A stretch of DNA of 64,000 nucleotides from Pseudomarimonas salicorniae (GTDB lineage: Bacteria; Pseudomonadota; Gammaproteobacteria; Xanthomonadales; Xanthomonadaceae): the NCBI RefSeq assembly GCF_023156535.1, contig NZ_JALNMH010000013.1, forward strand, positions 97,551-161,550, given 5' to 3'. The notes under the pieces are model-generated. The model ran no database searches and had not been told where the DNA came from. It worked only from the letters and a program-made list of their open reading frames with translations. Within the stretch, counting starts at the first letter, position 1, and each line of letters opens with the position of its first letter. Position numbers and translations under genes: made by a program. This document shows, piece by piece, positions 42,339-52,544 of this stretch.

Positions 42339-42494
42339 TTCGTGATTGGTGATTGGTGATTCGAAAGGGCGGTCTGCGGTACATGCCTCTTTTGGTGTCC
42401 AGTCGCAGACACGGATCCAGTGCTGACAGCGTCTTTCGCTGTTGACGAATCACGAATCGCGAATCACGAATCACGAATCACCAATGACGGATCA
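42336..42494. repeat. Heptamer tandem arrays in inverted orientation between hslV and hslU
   Basis: Four TGATTCG/TGATTGG units run from the hslV stop codon at 42336 to 42363. Seven CGAATCA-type units (five close, then CCAATGA and CGGATCA) run from 42446 to 42494 and end one base before the hslU ATG. The two arrays are reverse complements, so the mRNA can form a stem of up to 28 pairs closing an 82-base loop. The loop (42364-42445) shows no gene or further repeat. Heptamer arrays of this style occur in xanthomonad genomes. Confidence 0.85.
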
Positions 42495-42495
42495 C

Positions 42496-43848
<1,353 letters not shown>

Positions 43849-43960
43849 GGGCTCAGGGCCTAGGGGCTGGGGCTCAGGAAGAGCGGGAGCGGGCCGGGCT
43901 CTGCTCCTCCCCTTGCGTTGCTTGGCGCCGTAGGGGGAGGTTGGGAGGGGGTTGGGCCAC
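43849..43960. repeat. Heptamer-period tract and hairpin after hslU
   Basis: Directly after the hslU stop, GGGCTCA, GGGCCTA, GGGGCTG and GGGCTCA follow in register at 43849-43876. Further on CTCCTCCCC (about 43904-43912) can pair with GGGGGAGG (43933-43940). The whole gap 43849-44144 shows no gene; its last part should hold the promoter of the following gene. Confidence 0.6.
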
Positions 43961-44144
43961 GGTGGCCGCCATGGGGTCTGCGCGGATCACGACCCCCTTT
44001 GCTGCCGGCGCCAGCGCCGTCAACAACGGCGTGGCATGCTGAGGCCGGCTCCGTTCAGGCTCTGAACAGTACGTTACCGCGGGGCGCGAACCTTTGATGA
44101 GGATCGTGGTCGCAGCCCCACCCGCAGTGAGAAGGAGTTCCCCG

Positions 44145-44615
44145 ATGCGTCTGCGCACGCTGTTTCCCGCCACGCTTGGCCTGCTGGTTCTGGCCGGCCA
44201 ATCCATGGCCGCGCCGCCGGCCGACCTGGACCAGCGCGTCAAGCGCTTTGTCCAGGCCGCCAACCAGCATGATGTCGAGGCCATGGTCGGCGCGGTCGAG
44301 CCCGGCTTTCGCTGGATGCATGTCGAGGGCGAGCGGATCAGCGTCGAGGTGGTCGGGCCCGACCAGCTGCGCTCCTGGTTGGAGGGTTACTTCCGCACCA
44401 CGCCCAGCGCACGCTCGACGCTGGGGGCCGTCCAGGTCGACGGCGCCTACGCCAGCACGGTGGAATTCACCGAGTACCTCGGCGAGGGTGACGTCATGCA
44501 GCGCCAGTCGGCGACCTGCGTCTATCAGTTCAGCGAGGCCGGGCTGATCCGCAACGTCTGGTACTTTCCCGCCCAGGAGGCCGCCGCCGCGGAGCCCCCC
44601 GCGGTCGCGCCGTGA
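44145..44615 (+). CDS. Secreted NTF2-like (SnoaL/DUF4440-type) protein
   Basis: 156 residues from the ATG at 44145 with an AAGGAG site. A signal peptide (MRLRTLFPATLGLLVLAGQSMA) is followed by an NTF2-like cone fold: VKRFVQAANQHDVEAMVGAVEPGFRWMHVEGE and VWYFPAQE at the end. Such domains bind small hydrophobic ligands or act as simple enzymes; no catalytic set is evident. Coupled to the next gene by a GTGA overlap. Confidence 0.82.
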   Translation: MRLRTLFPATLGLLVLAGQSMAAPPADLDQRVKRFVQAANQHDVEAMVGAVEPGFRWMHVEGERISVEVVGPDQLRSWLEGYFRTTPSARSTLGAVQVDGAYASTVEFTEYLGEGDVMQRQSATCVYQFSEAGLIRNVWYFPAQEAAAAEPPAVAP

Positions 44616-44965
44616 GCGCCGTGCGGGTCGAGCGCCTGGTCCTGCACCAGCGCTCCCGGAGCCTGGAGGTCGGATTCGACACCGGCGAGGTGTTCCACCT
44701 GCCCTGCGAGTACCTGCGGGTGAACAGCCCCTCGGCCGAGGTCCAGGGCCATCACCCCAGCCAGCGGGTCCTGGTCGCCGGCAAGCGCGAGGTCAACATC
44801 GTCGGTATCGATCCGGTGGGCCAGTATGGGGTCCTGCTGCGCTTCGACGACGGCCATGACACCGGCATCTTCAGCTGGGAGACCCTGTACCGCCTGGGCC
44901 GCGAGCAGGCCGAAGCCTGGCCGCGCTATCTGGCCGAGCTCGAGGCCCGCGGGCTGGAGCGTTAG
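44612..44965 (+). CDS. DUF971 protein (gamma-butyrobetaine hydroxylase N-terminal-like)
   Basis: 117 residues from a GTG at 44612. The beta-rich zinc-binding-like domain LEVGFDTGEVFHLPCEYLRVNSPSAEVQGH and HDTGIFSWETLYRLG is the DUF971/GBBH-like N-terminal domain. In bacteria it is found alone and close to hslVU and ubiE, or fused to Fe-S cluster proteins. The exact role is unknown. It ends four bases into the convergent next gene. Confidence 0.88.
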   Translation: MSAVRVERLVLHQRSRSLEVGFDTGEVFHLPCEYLRVNSPSAEVQGHHPSQRVLVAGKREVNIVGIDPVGQYGVLLRFDDGHDTGIFSWETLYRLGREQAEAWPRYLAELEARGLER

Positions 44966-45330
44966 GCGCGCCGGCGCTCCTCTCCGCTGTGTTCGATTTC
45001 GGCTTCGCGCTGCTCGCGGCGCCGGCGGCGGTCAGGCGTCGGACGCCAAGTGCAGCGGCAGCGGGTGACATCGCAGCCCAGCTCGCCAAGGTCGATGGCT
45101 TCGCGCGCCAGCACGTGCTGGCCGAGCCGGCCGCGGGTGTTGTCGCAGTGCGGATCCGGGCGCAGTCGCCACAGCGAGTCGCCCCTCACGCCGGGCAGGC
45201 GGCCCGGATGCAGGATCTGCTGAGGCAGACGCGGCCTGGGCCGCGCTGCGGGAATCGGTCGCGCCGGTGCGAGGGCGCGCTTGAACAGCAGCAGGGCCAG
45301 CAAGGCCGCTGCGGAAAACCACCAGATCAT
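44962..45330 (-). CDS. Small anchored, arginine- and cysteine-rich protein, unknown function
   Basis: 122 residues from the ATG at 45330. Residues 1-16 (MIWWFSAAALLALLLF) are a membrane anchor, followed by a proline/arginine linker and a region with HCDNTRG, GCDVTRCRCTWRP and a strongly basic end (PTPDRRRRREQREAE). Four cysteines (HCD, GCD, RCRC) could bind metal. I do not recognise the family. The 3' end overlaps the convergent DUF971 gene by four bases. Confidence 0.65.
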   Translation of the reverse strand: MIWWFSAAALLALLLFKRALAPARPIPAARPRPRLPQQILHPGRLPGVRGDSLWRLRPDPHCDNTRGRLGQHVLAREAIDLGELGCDVTRCRCTWRPTPDRRRRREQREAEIEHSGEERRRA

Positions 45331-45400
45331 GAAGTCCTTCCCCAAGGAGATCGACCCGAAGGATAGCCGGATCTCCCGCTGCCTGCAGCCGGGACTCTCC

Positions 45401-45880
45401 TCAGGCCGGCGCGGCGGCGCGCAGCATCTCGACGTGGGGGATGCCGTCCTCGTCGTAGGGCGGCGAGGCCACGGCGAAGCCAAGGCTTTCGTAGAACGGG
45501 ATCAGGTAGGCCTGGGCGCCGATGCGGATGGGCAGCCCCGGGAAACGCTGCGCGCAGGCTTCGATGCCCCGGCGCATCAGCGTGCGGCCGAGGCCACTAC
45601 GGCGCGCGCGCAGCGAGGTCGCCACCCGGCCCAGCGCCGGCTCGGCGAAGGACAGGCCAGGGGCGAGCACCCGCAGGCAGGCCAGGATATCGCCGGCGGC
45701 GTCCTCGGCGAACAGCTGCCAGACACCCTCCAGCAGATCCTTGCCGTCGAGGTCGAGATAGGGACAGGTCTGCTCGACGACGAACACCTCGGCGCGCAGG
45801 CGCAGCACCCCATAGGCCTTCTCGGGGGGCAGCGAGCGGAATGGCTGGCAGGTCCAGCGCAGCTTGTCGGGCACGGTCAT
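45401..45880 (-). CDS. GNAT family N-acetyltransferase (ElaA-like)
   Basis: 159 residues from the ATG at 45880. The ElaA subgroup wording is clear: [23 protein letters not shown], then the acetyl-CoA loop [17 protein letters not shown] and [13 protein letters not shown]. The substrate is unknown. It diverges from ubiE with a 71-base gap. Confidence 0.9.
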   Translation of the reverse strand: MTVPDKLRWTCQPFRSLPPEKAYGVLRLRAEVFVVEQTCPYLDLDGKDLLEGVWQLFAEDAAGDILACLRVLAPGLSFAEPALGRVATSLRARRSGLGRTLMRRGIEACAQRFPGLPIRIGAQAYLIPFYESLGFAVASPPYDEDGIPHVEMLRAAAPA

Positions 45881-45951
45881 CGCGGCATGGTAGGGCAGGG
45901 CGTCACGGCGCGAAATCCGGCCAGCGTCGGGTTTCGGTGATAATCCTCCGC

Positions 45952-46722
45952 ATGGACGAGAACACGCCCCCCAAGCCCGCAAGCGATCTGACCCATTTCG
46001 GTTTCCGCGACGTTCCGCTGGCGGACAAGCAGAAGCTGGTAGGCCAGGTCTTCAGCTCGGTCGCGCAGCGCTACGACCTGATGAACGACCTGATGAGCCT
46101 TGGCATCCATCGCGTCTGGAAGCGCTATTTCGTCGCGACCAGCGGGGTGAAGCAGGGCGATCGCGTGCTCGACCTCGCCGGCGGCACCGGCGACATCGCG
46201 GCCCTGCTGCATCCGCGCGTCGGCGAGCGCGGCGCCATCGTGCTCGGCGACATCAATGACGCGATGCTGCGGGTCGGGCGTGATCGGCTGATCGATCGCG
46301 GGATCGTCCGCGGGCTGGAGTTCGTGCAGATGAATGCCGAGGCGCTGCCATTTCCGGACGCCAGCTTCGATCTGGTCACCATTGCCTTCGGCCTGCGCAA
46401 CGTCACCGACAAGCCGCGCGCCCTGGCCGAGATGCGCCGCGTGCTGCGCCCCGGCGGACGGGCCCTGGTCCTGGAGTTCTCCGAGGTGCAGCCGAAGTGG
46501 TTCCGGCCGATCTACGACTTCCACAGCTTCCGGGTGCTGCCGCGCCTCGGCCGGCTGTTCGCCGGTGACGCCGACAGCTACCAGTACCTTGCCGAGTCGA
46601 TCCGCAAGCATCCGCCGCAGGAGCAGCTGAAGGGCATGATGAGCGAGGCCGGCTTCGAGCGCTGCGACTACCGGAATCTCAGCGGCGGCATCGTCGCGAT
46701 CCACTCCGGGCATGCGGTCTGA
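45952..46722 (+). CDS. ubiE: Ubiquinone/menaquinone C-methyltransferase
   Basis: 256 residues from the ATG at 45952. The SAM motif [19 protein letters not shown], and the C-terminal [15 protein letters not shown] and [16 protein letters not shown] are all standard UbiE. Adds the methyl group in ubiquinone synthesis (and menaquinone if made). ubiB/ubiJ do not follow; mgtE does. Confidence 0.98.
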   Translation: MDENTPPKPASDLTHFGFRDVPLADKQKLVGQVFSSVAQRYDLMNDLMSLGIHRVWKRYFVATSGVKQGDRVLDLAGGTGDIAALLHPRVGERGAIVLGDINDAMLRVGRDRLIDRGIVRGLEFVQMNAEALPFPDASFDLVTIAFGLRNVTDKPRALAEMRRVLRPGGRALVLEFSEVQPKWFRPIYDFHSFRVLPRLGRLFAGDADSYQYLAESIRKHPPQEQLKGMMSEAGFERCDYRNLSGGIVAIHSGHAV

Positions 46723-46771
46723 GCGCCGCGCCTGACACCTTGTTCCACCGACCGACCCAGCGGGCCTGCCG

Positions 46772-47965
46772 ATGAACGAGCACGAGCTGTCTTCCGATCG
46801 CCTGTCCGGCCTGGACGCCGCGACCGCCACCGATCGGCTGCGCCGCCTGCGGCCGGAAGACGCCGCCGAGCTGCTGGCGCAGATGCCGGTTGGCCGCGCA
46901 TCGACGGTACTGGCGGCGATGCCCGAGGACTTCCGTCGCGCCATCCTCGAGGTGGCTCCCCCGGGCACCGACTGGACCGACGCCCAGAGCTACCCCGCCG
47001 GCAGCATCGGCCGGCTGCTCGAAGATCCGCCGGCGATCTTCCTTTCCGGCACCACGGTGCGCGACGCGATCGAGGCGATGCGTTCGCTGATCCGCAAACG
47101 GATGGTGGTCTATCTGTTCGTGGTTGACGGTGCCGAGCGCCTGCTGGGCGTGGTCGCCTTCCGCGAGCTGCTCTACGCGCGACCCGAGCAGACCCTCGAC
47201 GAGGTGATGATCGACCGGCCGTTCACCCTGCATCCGCGGACGCCGATGGTCGAGGCCATGCGCGAGGTGGTGACCAAGCACTTCCCGGTCTATCCGGTCT
47301 GCGAGGACGACGGTCGCCTGGTCGGCCTGGTCCGTGGCCAGGTGCTGTTCGAGCAGCAGGCCTTCGACATCAGCGCCCAGGCCGGCGCGATGGTCGGCGT
47401 CGAGAAGGAGGAGCGCCTTGCCACGCCGTTCTCGCGCAGCTTCCGCTTCCGCCACCCCTGGCTGCAGATCAACCTGCTCACCGTGTTTGCCGCAGCGGCC
47501 GTGGTCGGCTTCTTCGAGGACGCAATCGACCAGCTGGTGGTGCTGGCCCTGTTCATTCCGGTGCTGGCCGGCCAGTGCGGCAATCTCGGGGCGCAGTCGC
47601 TGGCCGTGGTGCTTCGCGGCATGACCCTCGGGGAGCTGCGCTCGCTGCCGGTGGGCCGGCTGCTGCTCAAGGAGGGCCTGCTCGGTCTGCTCAACGGGGT
47701 GATCACCGGGGCGGTCGCCGCCACCGCCATGTTCGTCCTCGCCCACGGCAAGGACCCGGCTACCGCCCTGCCGCTGGCGCTGGCGACCTGGGTGGCCATG
47801 TCGCTGGGCTGCGGTCTCTCAGGCGTGGCCGGCGCGGCGATCCCGGTGGCCTTGCGCCGGGCTGGCGCCGATCCGGCGACCGCTTCGGCAATCCTGCTCA
47901 CCACCGCGACCGACGTGGTCAGCATGGGCCTGTTCCTGGGCCTGGCGGCGTTCCTGGTCTTGTGA
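46772..47965 (+). CDS. mgtE: MgtE-type magnesium transporter
   Basis: 397 residues, shorter than the usual 450. An N-terminal helical part (residues 1-65) is reduced, then two CBS domains (about 80-200) sense magnesium, then five membrane helices follow. The channel signature is present in the form PVLAGQCGNLGAQSLAV, and TTATDVVSMGLFLGLA carries the pore aspartate. Moves Mg2+ (possibly Co2+) inward. An intrinsic terminator follows. Confidence 0.92.
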   Translation: MNEHELSSDRLSGLDAATATDRLRRLRPEDAAELLAQMPVGRASTVLAAMPEDFRRAILEVAPPGTDWTDAQSYPAGSIGRLLEDPPAIFLSGTTVRDAIEAMRSLIRKRMVVYLFVVDGAERLLGVVAFRELLYARPEQTLDEVMIDRPFTLHPRTPMVEAMREVVTKHFPVYPVCEDDGRLVGLVRGQVLFEQQAFDISAQAGAMVGVEKEERLATPFSRSFRFRHPWLQINLLTVFAAAAVVGFFEDAIDQLVVLALFIPVLAGQCGNLGAQSLAVVLRGMTLGELRSLPVGRLLLKEGLLGLLNGVITGAVAATAMFVLAHGKDPATALPLALATWVAMSLGCGLSGVAGAAIPVALRRAGADPATASAILLTTATDVVSMGLFLGLAAFLVL

Positions 47966-48062
47966 CGCGGGGCGTCACGATGCGGTGCAGCATGTGTTTT
48001 GGGCGGGGAGGCGCGTAGCATGGGCGCCCAGCGCGGTGCGCTGAATTCGGTGGGGAGGGAGG

Positions 48063-48099
48063 AACCCGCTTCGGCTCAGCCGGAGCGGGTTTTCTTTTT
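48063..48099 (+). terminator. Intrinsic terminator between mgtE and glnE
   Basis: AACCCGCTTCGGC (48063-48075) pairs with GCCGGAGCGGGTT (48079-48091; one mismatch) around a TCA loop, followed by TTCTTTTTC. It ends mgtE transcription about 22 bases before the glnE ATG, unless a promoter overlaps it. Confidence 0.85.
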
Positions 48100-48120
48100 C
48101 CGCGGGTCCGGAACGCGACG

Positions 48121-50913
48121 ATGAGCGTGAGTCACGGCGAACTGTGCGACTGGGCCGATGCCCGGATCGCCGAGCTGGAGGCGGTGCCGCCGGGTTGGCG
48201 CCACCGCCTGCGGCGTTGGCTCTGGGCCAGTGACTACCTGTTCGACCAGCTGCGCCGGCATCCGGACTATTTCGAGCGCCTTGCCGCGCCGCCTGCCGCG
48301 CTGAAGCTCGACCCCGACACCCCGGACGCCTGGGGCGCCGCGCTGCGGCGTTTCAGGCACCGCCATTCGCTGGCCCAGATCGCGATGGATCTCGACGGGG
48401 CCCCGGTTGAGCAGGTCTTTGCGCGCACCAGCTGGGTGGCCCGGCACTGCGCCCAGGCGGCCCTGGCTGCCGCTGCCGGGGAAATGGCTGCCCGGCACGG
48501 CGCGACCCGGCGTCGGGATGGCCAGCCTCAGGGGCTGCAGGTGTTCGCGCTCGGCAAGCTGGGCGGCATCGAACTGAATTTCAGCTCGGATATCGACCTG
48601 GTCTTCGCATTCGCCGAGGGCGGACAGAGCGACGGGCCACGGCCGCTCGACCATGACCAGTATTTCCAGCGCCTTGGCCAGCGCCTGATCCAGTTGCTCG
48701 GCGAGGTCGGCGCCGAGGGCTTCGCCTACCGCGTGGACATGCGCCTGCGCCCCTTCGGCAAGGCCGGTCGGCTGGCCCTCTCGGCCAACGCGATGGAGCA
48801 GTACTACCAGCGGGACGGCCGCGACTGGGAACGGTACGCGTGGATCAAGGCGCGACCGCTGGCCGGCGATGTCCTCGCGGCCGAGGAACTGCTGCGCACC
48901 CTGCGCCCGTTCATCTACCGCCGCTATCTCGACTACACGGCCTTCGAGGGCCTGCGCGAGATGAAGTCCCTGATCGATGCCGAGGTGCAGCGCCGCGACC
49001 TCGCCGGGCACGTCAAGCTGGGCCCCGGAGGCATCCGGGAGATCGAGTTCGTCGTCCAGCTGCAGCAGATGATCCGCGGCGGACGTGAACCGGCCCTGCG
49101 CACCGCCAGCCTGCTGCCGGCCCTGGACGCACTCCAGCGCAGCGCCCACCTGCAGACCGAGGTTGCGCAGCGCCTGCGCTCGGCCTACCGCTTCCTGCGG
49201 CGACTGGAGAACCGCCTGCAGATGCTCCGCGACGAGCAGGTCCACGAGCTGCCCGAGGATGCTTTCAGCCGTGCACGGTTGGCGCTGGGGCTGGGTTTCC
49301 CGGACTGGGCAGCGTTATCCGAGCGGCTGGAGGCCCACCGGGCGGTGGTCCGAGAGGAGTTCGATCGGGTGTTCGTCGCCCGTGAGCGGCGCAGCGGGCG
49401 CAGCGACTCCGCCCTGCGCCAGTACTGGCAGCAGATCGGCGGCGAAGCCAGCGCCACGGCCCTCACCCAGGCCGGCTTCGAGCGCGCCGACACCCTGCAC
49501 GTCCTGCTCGACCAGTTGGCGCGGCACAGCGCGGGTGGCGCGATGTCGGCCCGCTCCCGCGACCGCCTCGACCGGCTGATGCCCGAGGTGCTGACGGCGG
49601 CTGCGGCCAGCGCACATCCCGACCGCACGCTTGAGCGCCTGGTGGACCTCCTGCAGTCGGTGCTGCGCCGGCCGTCCTACCTCGCCCTCCTCGACGAGCA
49701 GCCGGCTGCGCTCCAGCGTCTGGTCCAGGTGATGGGGCGCTCGGCCTTGCTCGCCGAGCGGGTCAGCCAGCATCCGATCCTGCTCGACGACCTGCTCGAC
49801 GCGCGCAGCGGCAGCGGCGGGATCGATCCCGAGCATCTGCGCGGCGAGCTGGATGCGATCCGCCGGCGCCACGCCGGCGACGTCGAGGGGACCCTGCAGT
49901 CCTTCAACGAGCTGAAACAGAGCCTGGCCTTCCGCCTCGGCCTGGCCTCCCTGTTCCGCCAGGCCGAGGCGCCGCAGGTGGCGGCCGACCTCGCCCAGCT
50001 TGCCCAGGCCCTGATCGAGACCCTGCTGCCGCTGGCCATCGCCGACCTGGCGCCGGCCCATGGTGTGCTTCCGGGTCGCTCGGAGGATGCCGGCCTCGCC
50101 GTGGTGGGCTATGGCAGCCTTGGCGGCGAGGAACTGGGCTTCGGTTCCGATCTTGACCTGGTCTTCCTCTACGACGCCGACGCCACCGGCGCCAGCGATG
50201 GACCGCGACCGCTGGAATCGACCCGCTACCAGCTGCGGGTGGTGCAGAAGCTGCTCGCCATGCTGTCGACGCTCACCGCCGCCGGGCGCCTTTACGAAGT
50301 CGACCTGCGGCTGCGTCCGGACGGCGCCAAGGGACTTCTGCTGACCAGCCTGCAGAGTTTCGCTCTCTACCAGCGTGAGCGAGCCTGGACCTGGGAGCAC
50401 CAGGCTCTGGTGCGGGCACGGCCGGTGGCCGGCGCGCGCAGTGTCATGCGCCGTTTCGAGGCCATCCGCAGCGAGGTGCTGCAGCGGCCGCGCGATGCGC
50501 AGGCCCTGCGCCGCGATGTGGTCTCCATGCGCCGTCGGATGCGCGGCGAACTGGATCGCGGTCGCGATGGCCTGTTCGACCTGAAGCAGGGCGAGGGCGG
50601 CCTGGTCGACCTGGAGTTCGCCCTGCAGGCCGCCGTGCTGGGGCAGGCTGGCGCCCACCCGGACCTGGTCTCCCGGCGCGCCACGCCCACGCTCATCGAG
50701 GCGCTGAGGCGTCTCGACCTGCTCCCTGCCGAGCTGTCCGATGCGCTGACCCTGGCCCATGCGACCCTGCTGCAGCGCGCGCTGGACTGCACCCTGGACG
50801 CCCGGCCACGCCTGGTCCCCGATGACGCAGCACTGGACGCGCCACGGGCGGCCATTGGCCAACTCTGGCGGCGTTTCGGGCTGGGTGACCCGGGCGACGG
50901 GGGCGCCATCTGA
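48121..50913 (+). CDS. glnE: Glutamine synthetase adenylyltransferase/deadenylylase
   Basis: 930 residues. Two nucleotidyltransferase domains are joined: the N-terminal deadenylylase has FALGKLGGIELNFSSDIDLVF and the C-terminal adenylylase VVGYGSLGGEELGFGSDLDLVFLYD, each with its GxG(F)S-D-x-D metal site. Between lie PII-binding linkers (GVLPG and QSLRP-like regions). It switches glutamine synthetase off and on according to nitrogen status. The start is 22 bases after the terminator. Confidence 0.97.
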   Translation: MSVSHGELCDWADARIAELEAVPPGWRHRLRRWLWASDYLFDQLRRHPDYFERLAAPPAALKLDPDTPDAWGAALRRFRHRHSLAQIAMDLDGAPVEQVFARTSWVARHCAQAALAAAAGEMAARHGATRRRDGQPQGLQVFALGKLGGIELNFSSDIDLVFAFAEGGQSDGPRPLDHDQYFQRLGQRLIQLLGEVGAEGFAYRVDMRLRPFGKAGRLALSANAMEQYYQRDGRDWERYAWIKARPLAGDVLAAEELLRTLRPFIYRRYLDYTAFEGLREMKSLIDAEVQRRDLAGHVKLGPGGIREIEFVVQLQQMIRGGREPALRTASLLPALDALQRSAHLQTEVAQRLRSAYRFLRRLENRLQMLRDEQVHELPEDAFSRARLALGLGFPDWAALSERLEAHRAVVREEFDRVFVARERRSGRSDSALRQYWQQIGGEASATALTQAGFERADTLHVLLDQLARHSAGGAMSARSRDRLDRLMPEVLTAAAASAHPDRTLERLVDLLQSVLRRPSYLALLDEQPAALQRLVQVMGRSALLAERVSQHPILLDDLLDARSGSGGIDPEHLRGELDAIRRRHAGDVEGTLQSFNELKQSLAFRLGLASLFRQAEAPQVAADLAQLAQALIETLLPLAIADLAPAHGVLPGRSEDAGLAVVGYGSLGGEELGFGSDLDLVFLYDADATGASDGPRPLESTRYQLRVVQKLLAMLSTLTAAGRLYEVDLRLRPDGAKGLLLTSLQSFALYQRERAWTWEHQALVRARPVAGARSVMRRFEAIRSEVLQRPRDAQALRRDVVSMRRRMRGELDRGRDGLFDLKQGEGGLVDLEFALQAAVLGQAGAHPDLVSRRATPTLIEALRRLDLLPAELSDALTLAHATLLQRALDCTLDARPRLVPDDAALDAPRAAIGQLWRRFGLGDPGDGGAI

Positions 50914-50970
50914 AGGCCGCTTTCAGGCGCGCTCCGTTATGCTCCCCGGCCCCGAATAGAACCCGCTGCG

Positions 50971-51924
50971 ATGATCGAACACGCCCTGCTGTTCACCCTT
51001 GGCCTCGTCCTCCTGCTGCTCGGCGCCGACAATTTCCTGAAGGGGGCTTCTGGCCTCGCCCTGCGCTACGGCATCAGCCCGTTCATCGTCGGCCTGGTGA
51101 TCGTGGGTCTGGGCACCTCGGCGCCAGAGCTGGCGGTGAACCTGTCGGCGGTGGCCCGCGATCGCTACGACCTCGCGCTCGGCAATGTGGTCGGCAGCAA
51201 TATCGCCAACGTCGGCCTGATCCTCGGCATCTCGGCCATGGTCGCGCCGTTGGTGGTGCAGATGCGCCTGGTGCGCGTCGAGGGGCCGCTGATGGTCCTG
51301 GTCTCTGGCGCATTGTGGTTGCTCTGCCTCGACGGGCTGCTGGGCGGTTTCGACTCCTTCCTGCTGATGGCCGGCTTCGTCGGCCTGATGTGGCTGCTCT
51401 GGCGCAGCGCGCGGGAGGAGCCCAGCGAGGTCCAGGCCGAGCTCGGCGAGCTGCCCTGCCGCGAGGTCTCCCTGCCCAAGCTGATTCTGCGCCTGGCCAT
51501 CGGTCTGGCCATCCTGCTGCTCGGCGCCGACCTGATGGTGGACTCGGCGGTGGCCCTGGCCCGCGCCTGGGGCTGGAGCGAGCTGCTGATTGGCCTGACC
51601 GTGGTCGCCATCGGCACCTCGCTGCCGGAACTGGCCTCCTCGCTGGTCGCGGCCTGGCGCGGCCAGACCGACATCGCGGTGGGCAATGTCGTCGGCTCCA
51701 ACCTGTTCAACATCCTGCTGATCCTCGGGGTGACCTCGACGATCAAGCCGCTGCCGGTGTCGGCCGCCATGTTCGATGTCGAACTGCCAGCCATGGCGGG
51801 TTTCGCCGTGCTCGGCTATTTCCTGATGCAGCGATTCCAGCGGCTGTCCAGGGTCTCCGGCGCCGTGCTCTTCGTGCTTTTCGTCGGCTTCACCGCCTGG
51901 CAGGCCTGGGCGGCGATCGTCTGA
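50971..51924 (+). CDS. CaCA family sodium/calcium exchanger (YrbG-like)
   Basis: 317 residues in about ten helices. The two alpha-repeats, GLGTSAPELAVNL...ALGNVVGSNIANV and AIGTSLPELASSL...AVGNVVGSNLFNI, define the family and hold the ion-binding acidic and asparagine residues. Exchanges Ca2+ for Na+ or H+ across the inner membrane. It converges on the Mrp operon with a six-base gap. Confidence 0.95.
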   Translation: MIEHALLFTLGLVLLLLGADNFLKGASGLALRYGISPFIVGLVIVGLGTSAPELAVNLSAVARDRYDLALGNVVGSNIANVGLILGISAMVAPLVVQMRLVRVEGPLMVLVSGALWLLCLDGLLGGFDSFLLMAGFVGLMWLLWRSAREEPSEVQAELGELPCREVSLPKLILRLAIGLAILLLGADLMVDSAVALARAWGWSELLIGLTVVAIGTSLPELASSLVAAWRGQTDIAVGNVVGSNLFNILLILGVTSTIKPLPVSAAMFDVELPAMAGFAVLGYFLMQRFQRLSRVSGAVLFVLFVGFTAWQAWAAIV

Positions 51925-51930
51925 GCGGAT

Positions 51931-52281
51931 TCAGCGGTCGCCTTGCTCAGGCTCGGTGCGCGCATCGGCCGGCGCCTTGGGCCGCACGCTTGGCTCCAGC
52001 GCCATCGCCGCCTTGGCCAGCAGGTGGGCACTGATCGGCGCGGTGAGGAAGACGAACAGGGTGATCAGCAGCTCGCGCAGGCCGATCTCTCCGCTGCTGG
52101 CGAAGCGATGCAGCATGGCCGCGATCAGGACGCCGCCGACGCCCAGCGTGCTCGCCTTGGTCGGGCCATGCAGGCGACGCAGGAAGTCGGACAGGCGAAG
52201 CAGGCCGAGCGAGCCGACCAGGGCGAAGAAAGCGCCTGCGGCGAGCAGGGCGATCACCAGGACTTCGAGGACTGTGCTCAT
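51931..52281 (-). CDS. mrpG: Mrp antiporter subunit G
   Basis: 116 residues. Three membrane helices and the MrpG wording (LGLLRLSDFLRRLHGPTKASTLGVG). The C-terminal tail is charged and unusually long. Last gene of the Mrp operon; its ATG overlaps the mrpF stop (ATGA). Confidence 0.93.
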   Translation of the reverse strand: MSTVLEVLVIALLAAGAFFALVGSLGLLRLSDFLRRLHGPTKASTLGVGGVLIAAMLHRFASSGEIGLRELLITLFVFLTAPISAHLLAKAAMALEPSVRPKAPADARTEPEQGDR

Positions 52282-52544
52282 TCCATGATGTCCCGGCGGA
52301 TGATGAACTTGGCCAGCACCACGGTGGCGACAAAGCCGAGCATGGCGATGATCAGCGCGGCCTCGAAGTACATCGAGGTGTCGAGCTTCATGCCGAACAG
52401 GATCAGCAGGGCCATGGCGTTGACATAGAGCGTGTCCAGGGCCAGCACGCGATCGGTGCTGGCAGGGCCGCGCAGCAGCCGGACCAGTGCCAGCAGCATG
52501 GCCACCGCGAAGGCAAGGATGGCGAGGTCGATGGCAAGGTTCAT
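52278..52544 (-). CDS. mrpF: Mrp antiporter subunit F
   Basis: 88 residues, three helices. LRGPASTDRVLALDTLYVNAMALLIL is the conserved MrpF segment with the essential aspartates. Part of the multisubunit Na+/H+ antiporter. Overlaps mrpE and mrpG by four bases each. Confidence 0.93.
   Translation of the reverse strand: MNLAIDLAILAFAVAMLLALVRLLRGPASTDRVLALDTLYVNAMALLILFGMKLDTSMYFEAALIIAMLGFVATVVLAKFIIRRDIME

Noticed and set aside
42336..42494. Possible CRISPR array
   Set aside because: Units are 7 bases in direct contact with no spacers; two inverted arrays, no cas genes.
42442..42495. N-terminal extension of HslU through the heptamer array
   Set aside because: It would translate the repeat into Asn-His-Glu-Ser-Arg-Ile-Thr units not seen in HslU; the ATG at 42496 matches the family start.
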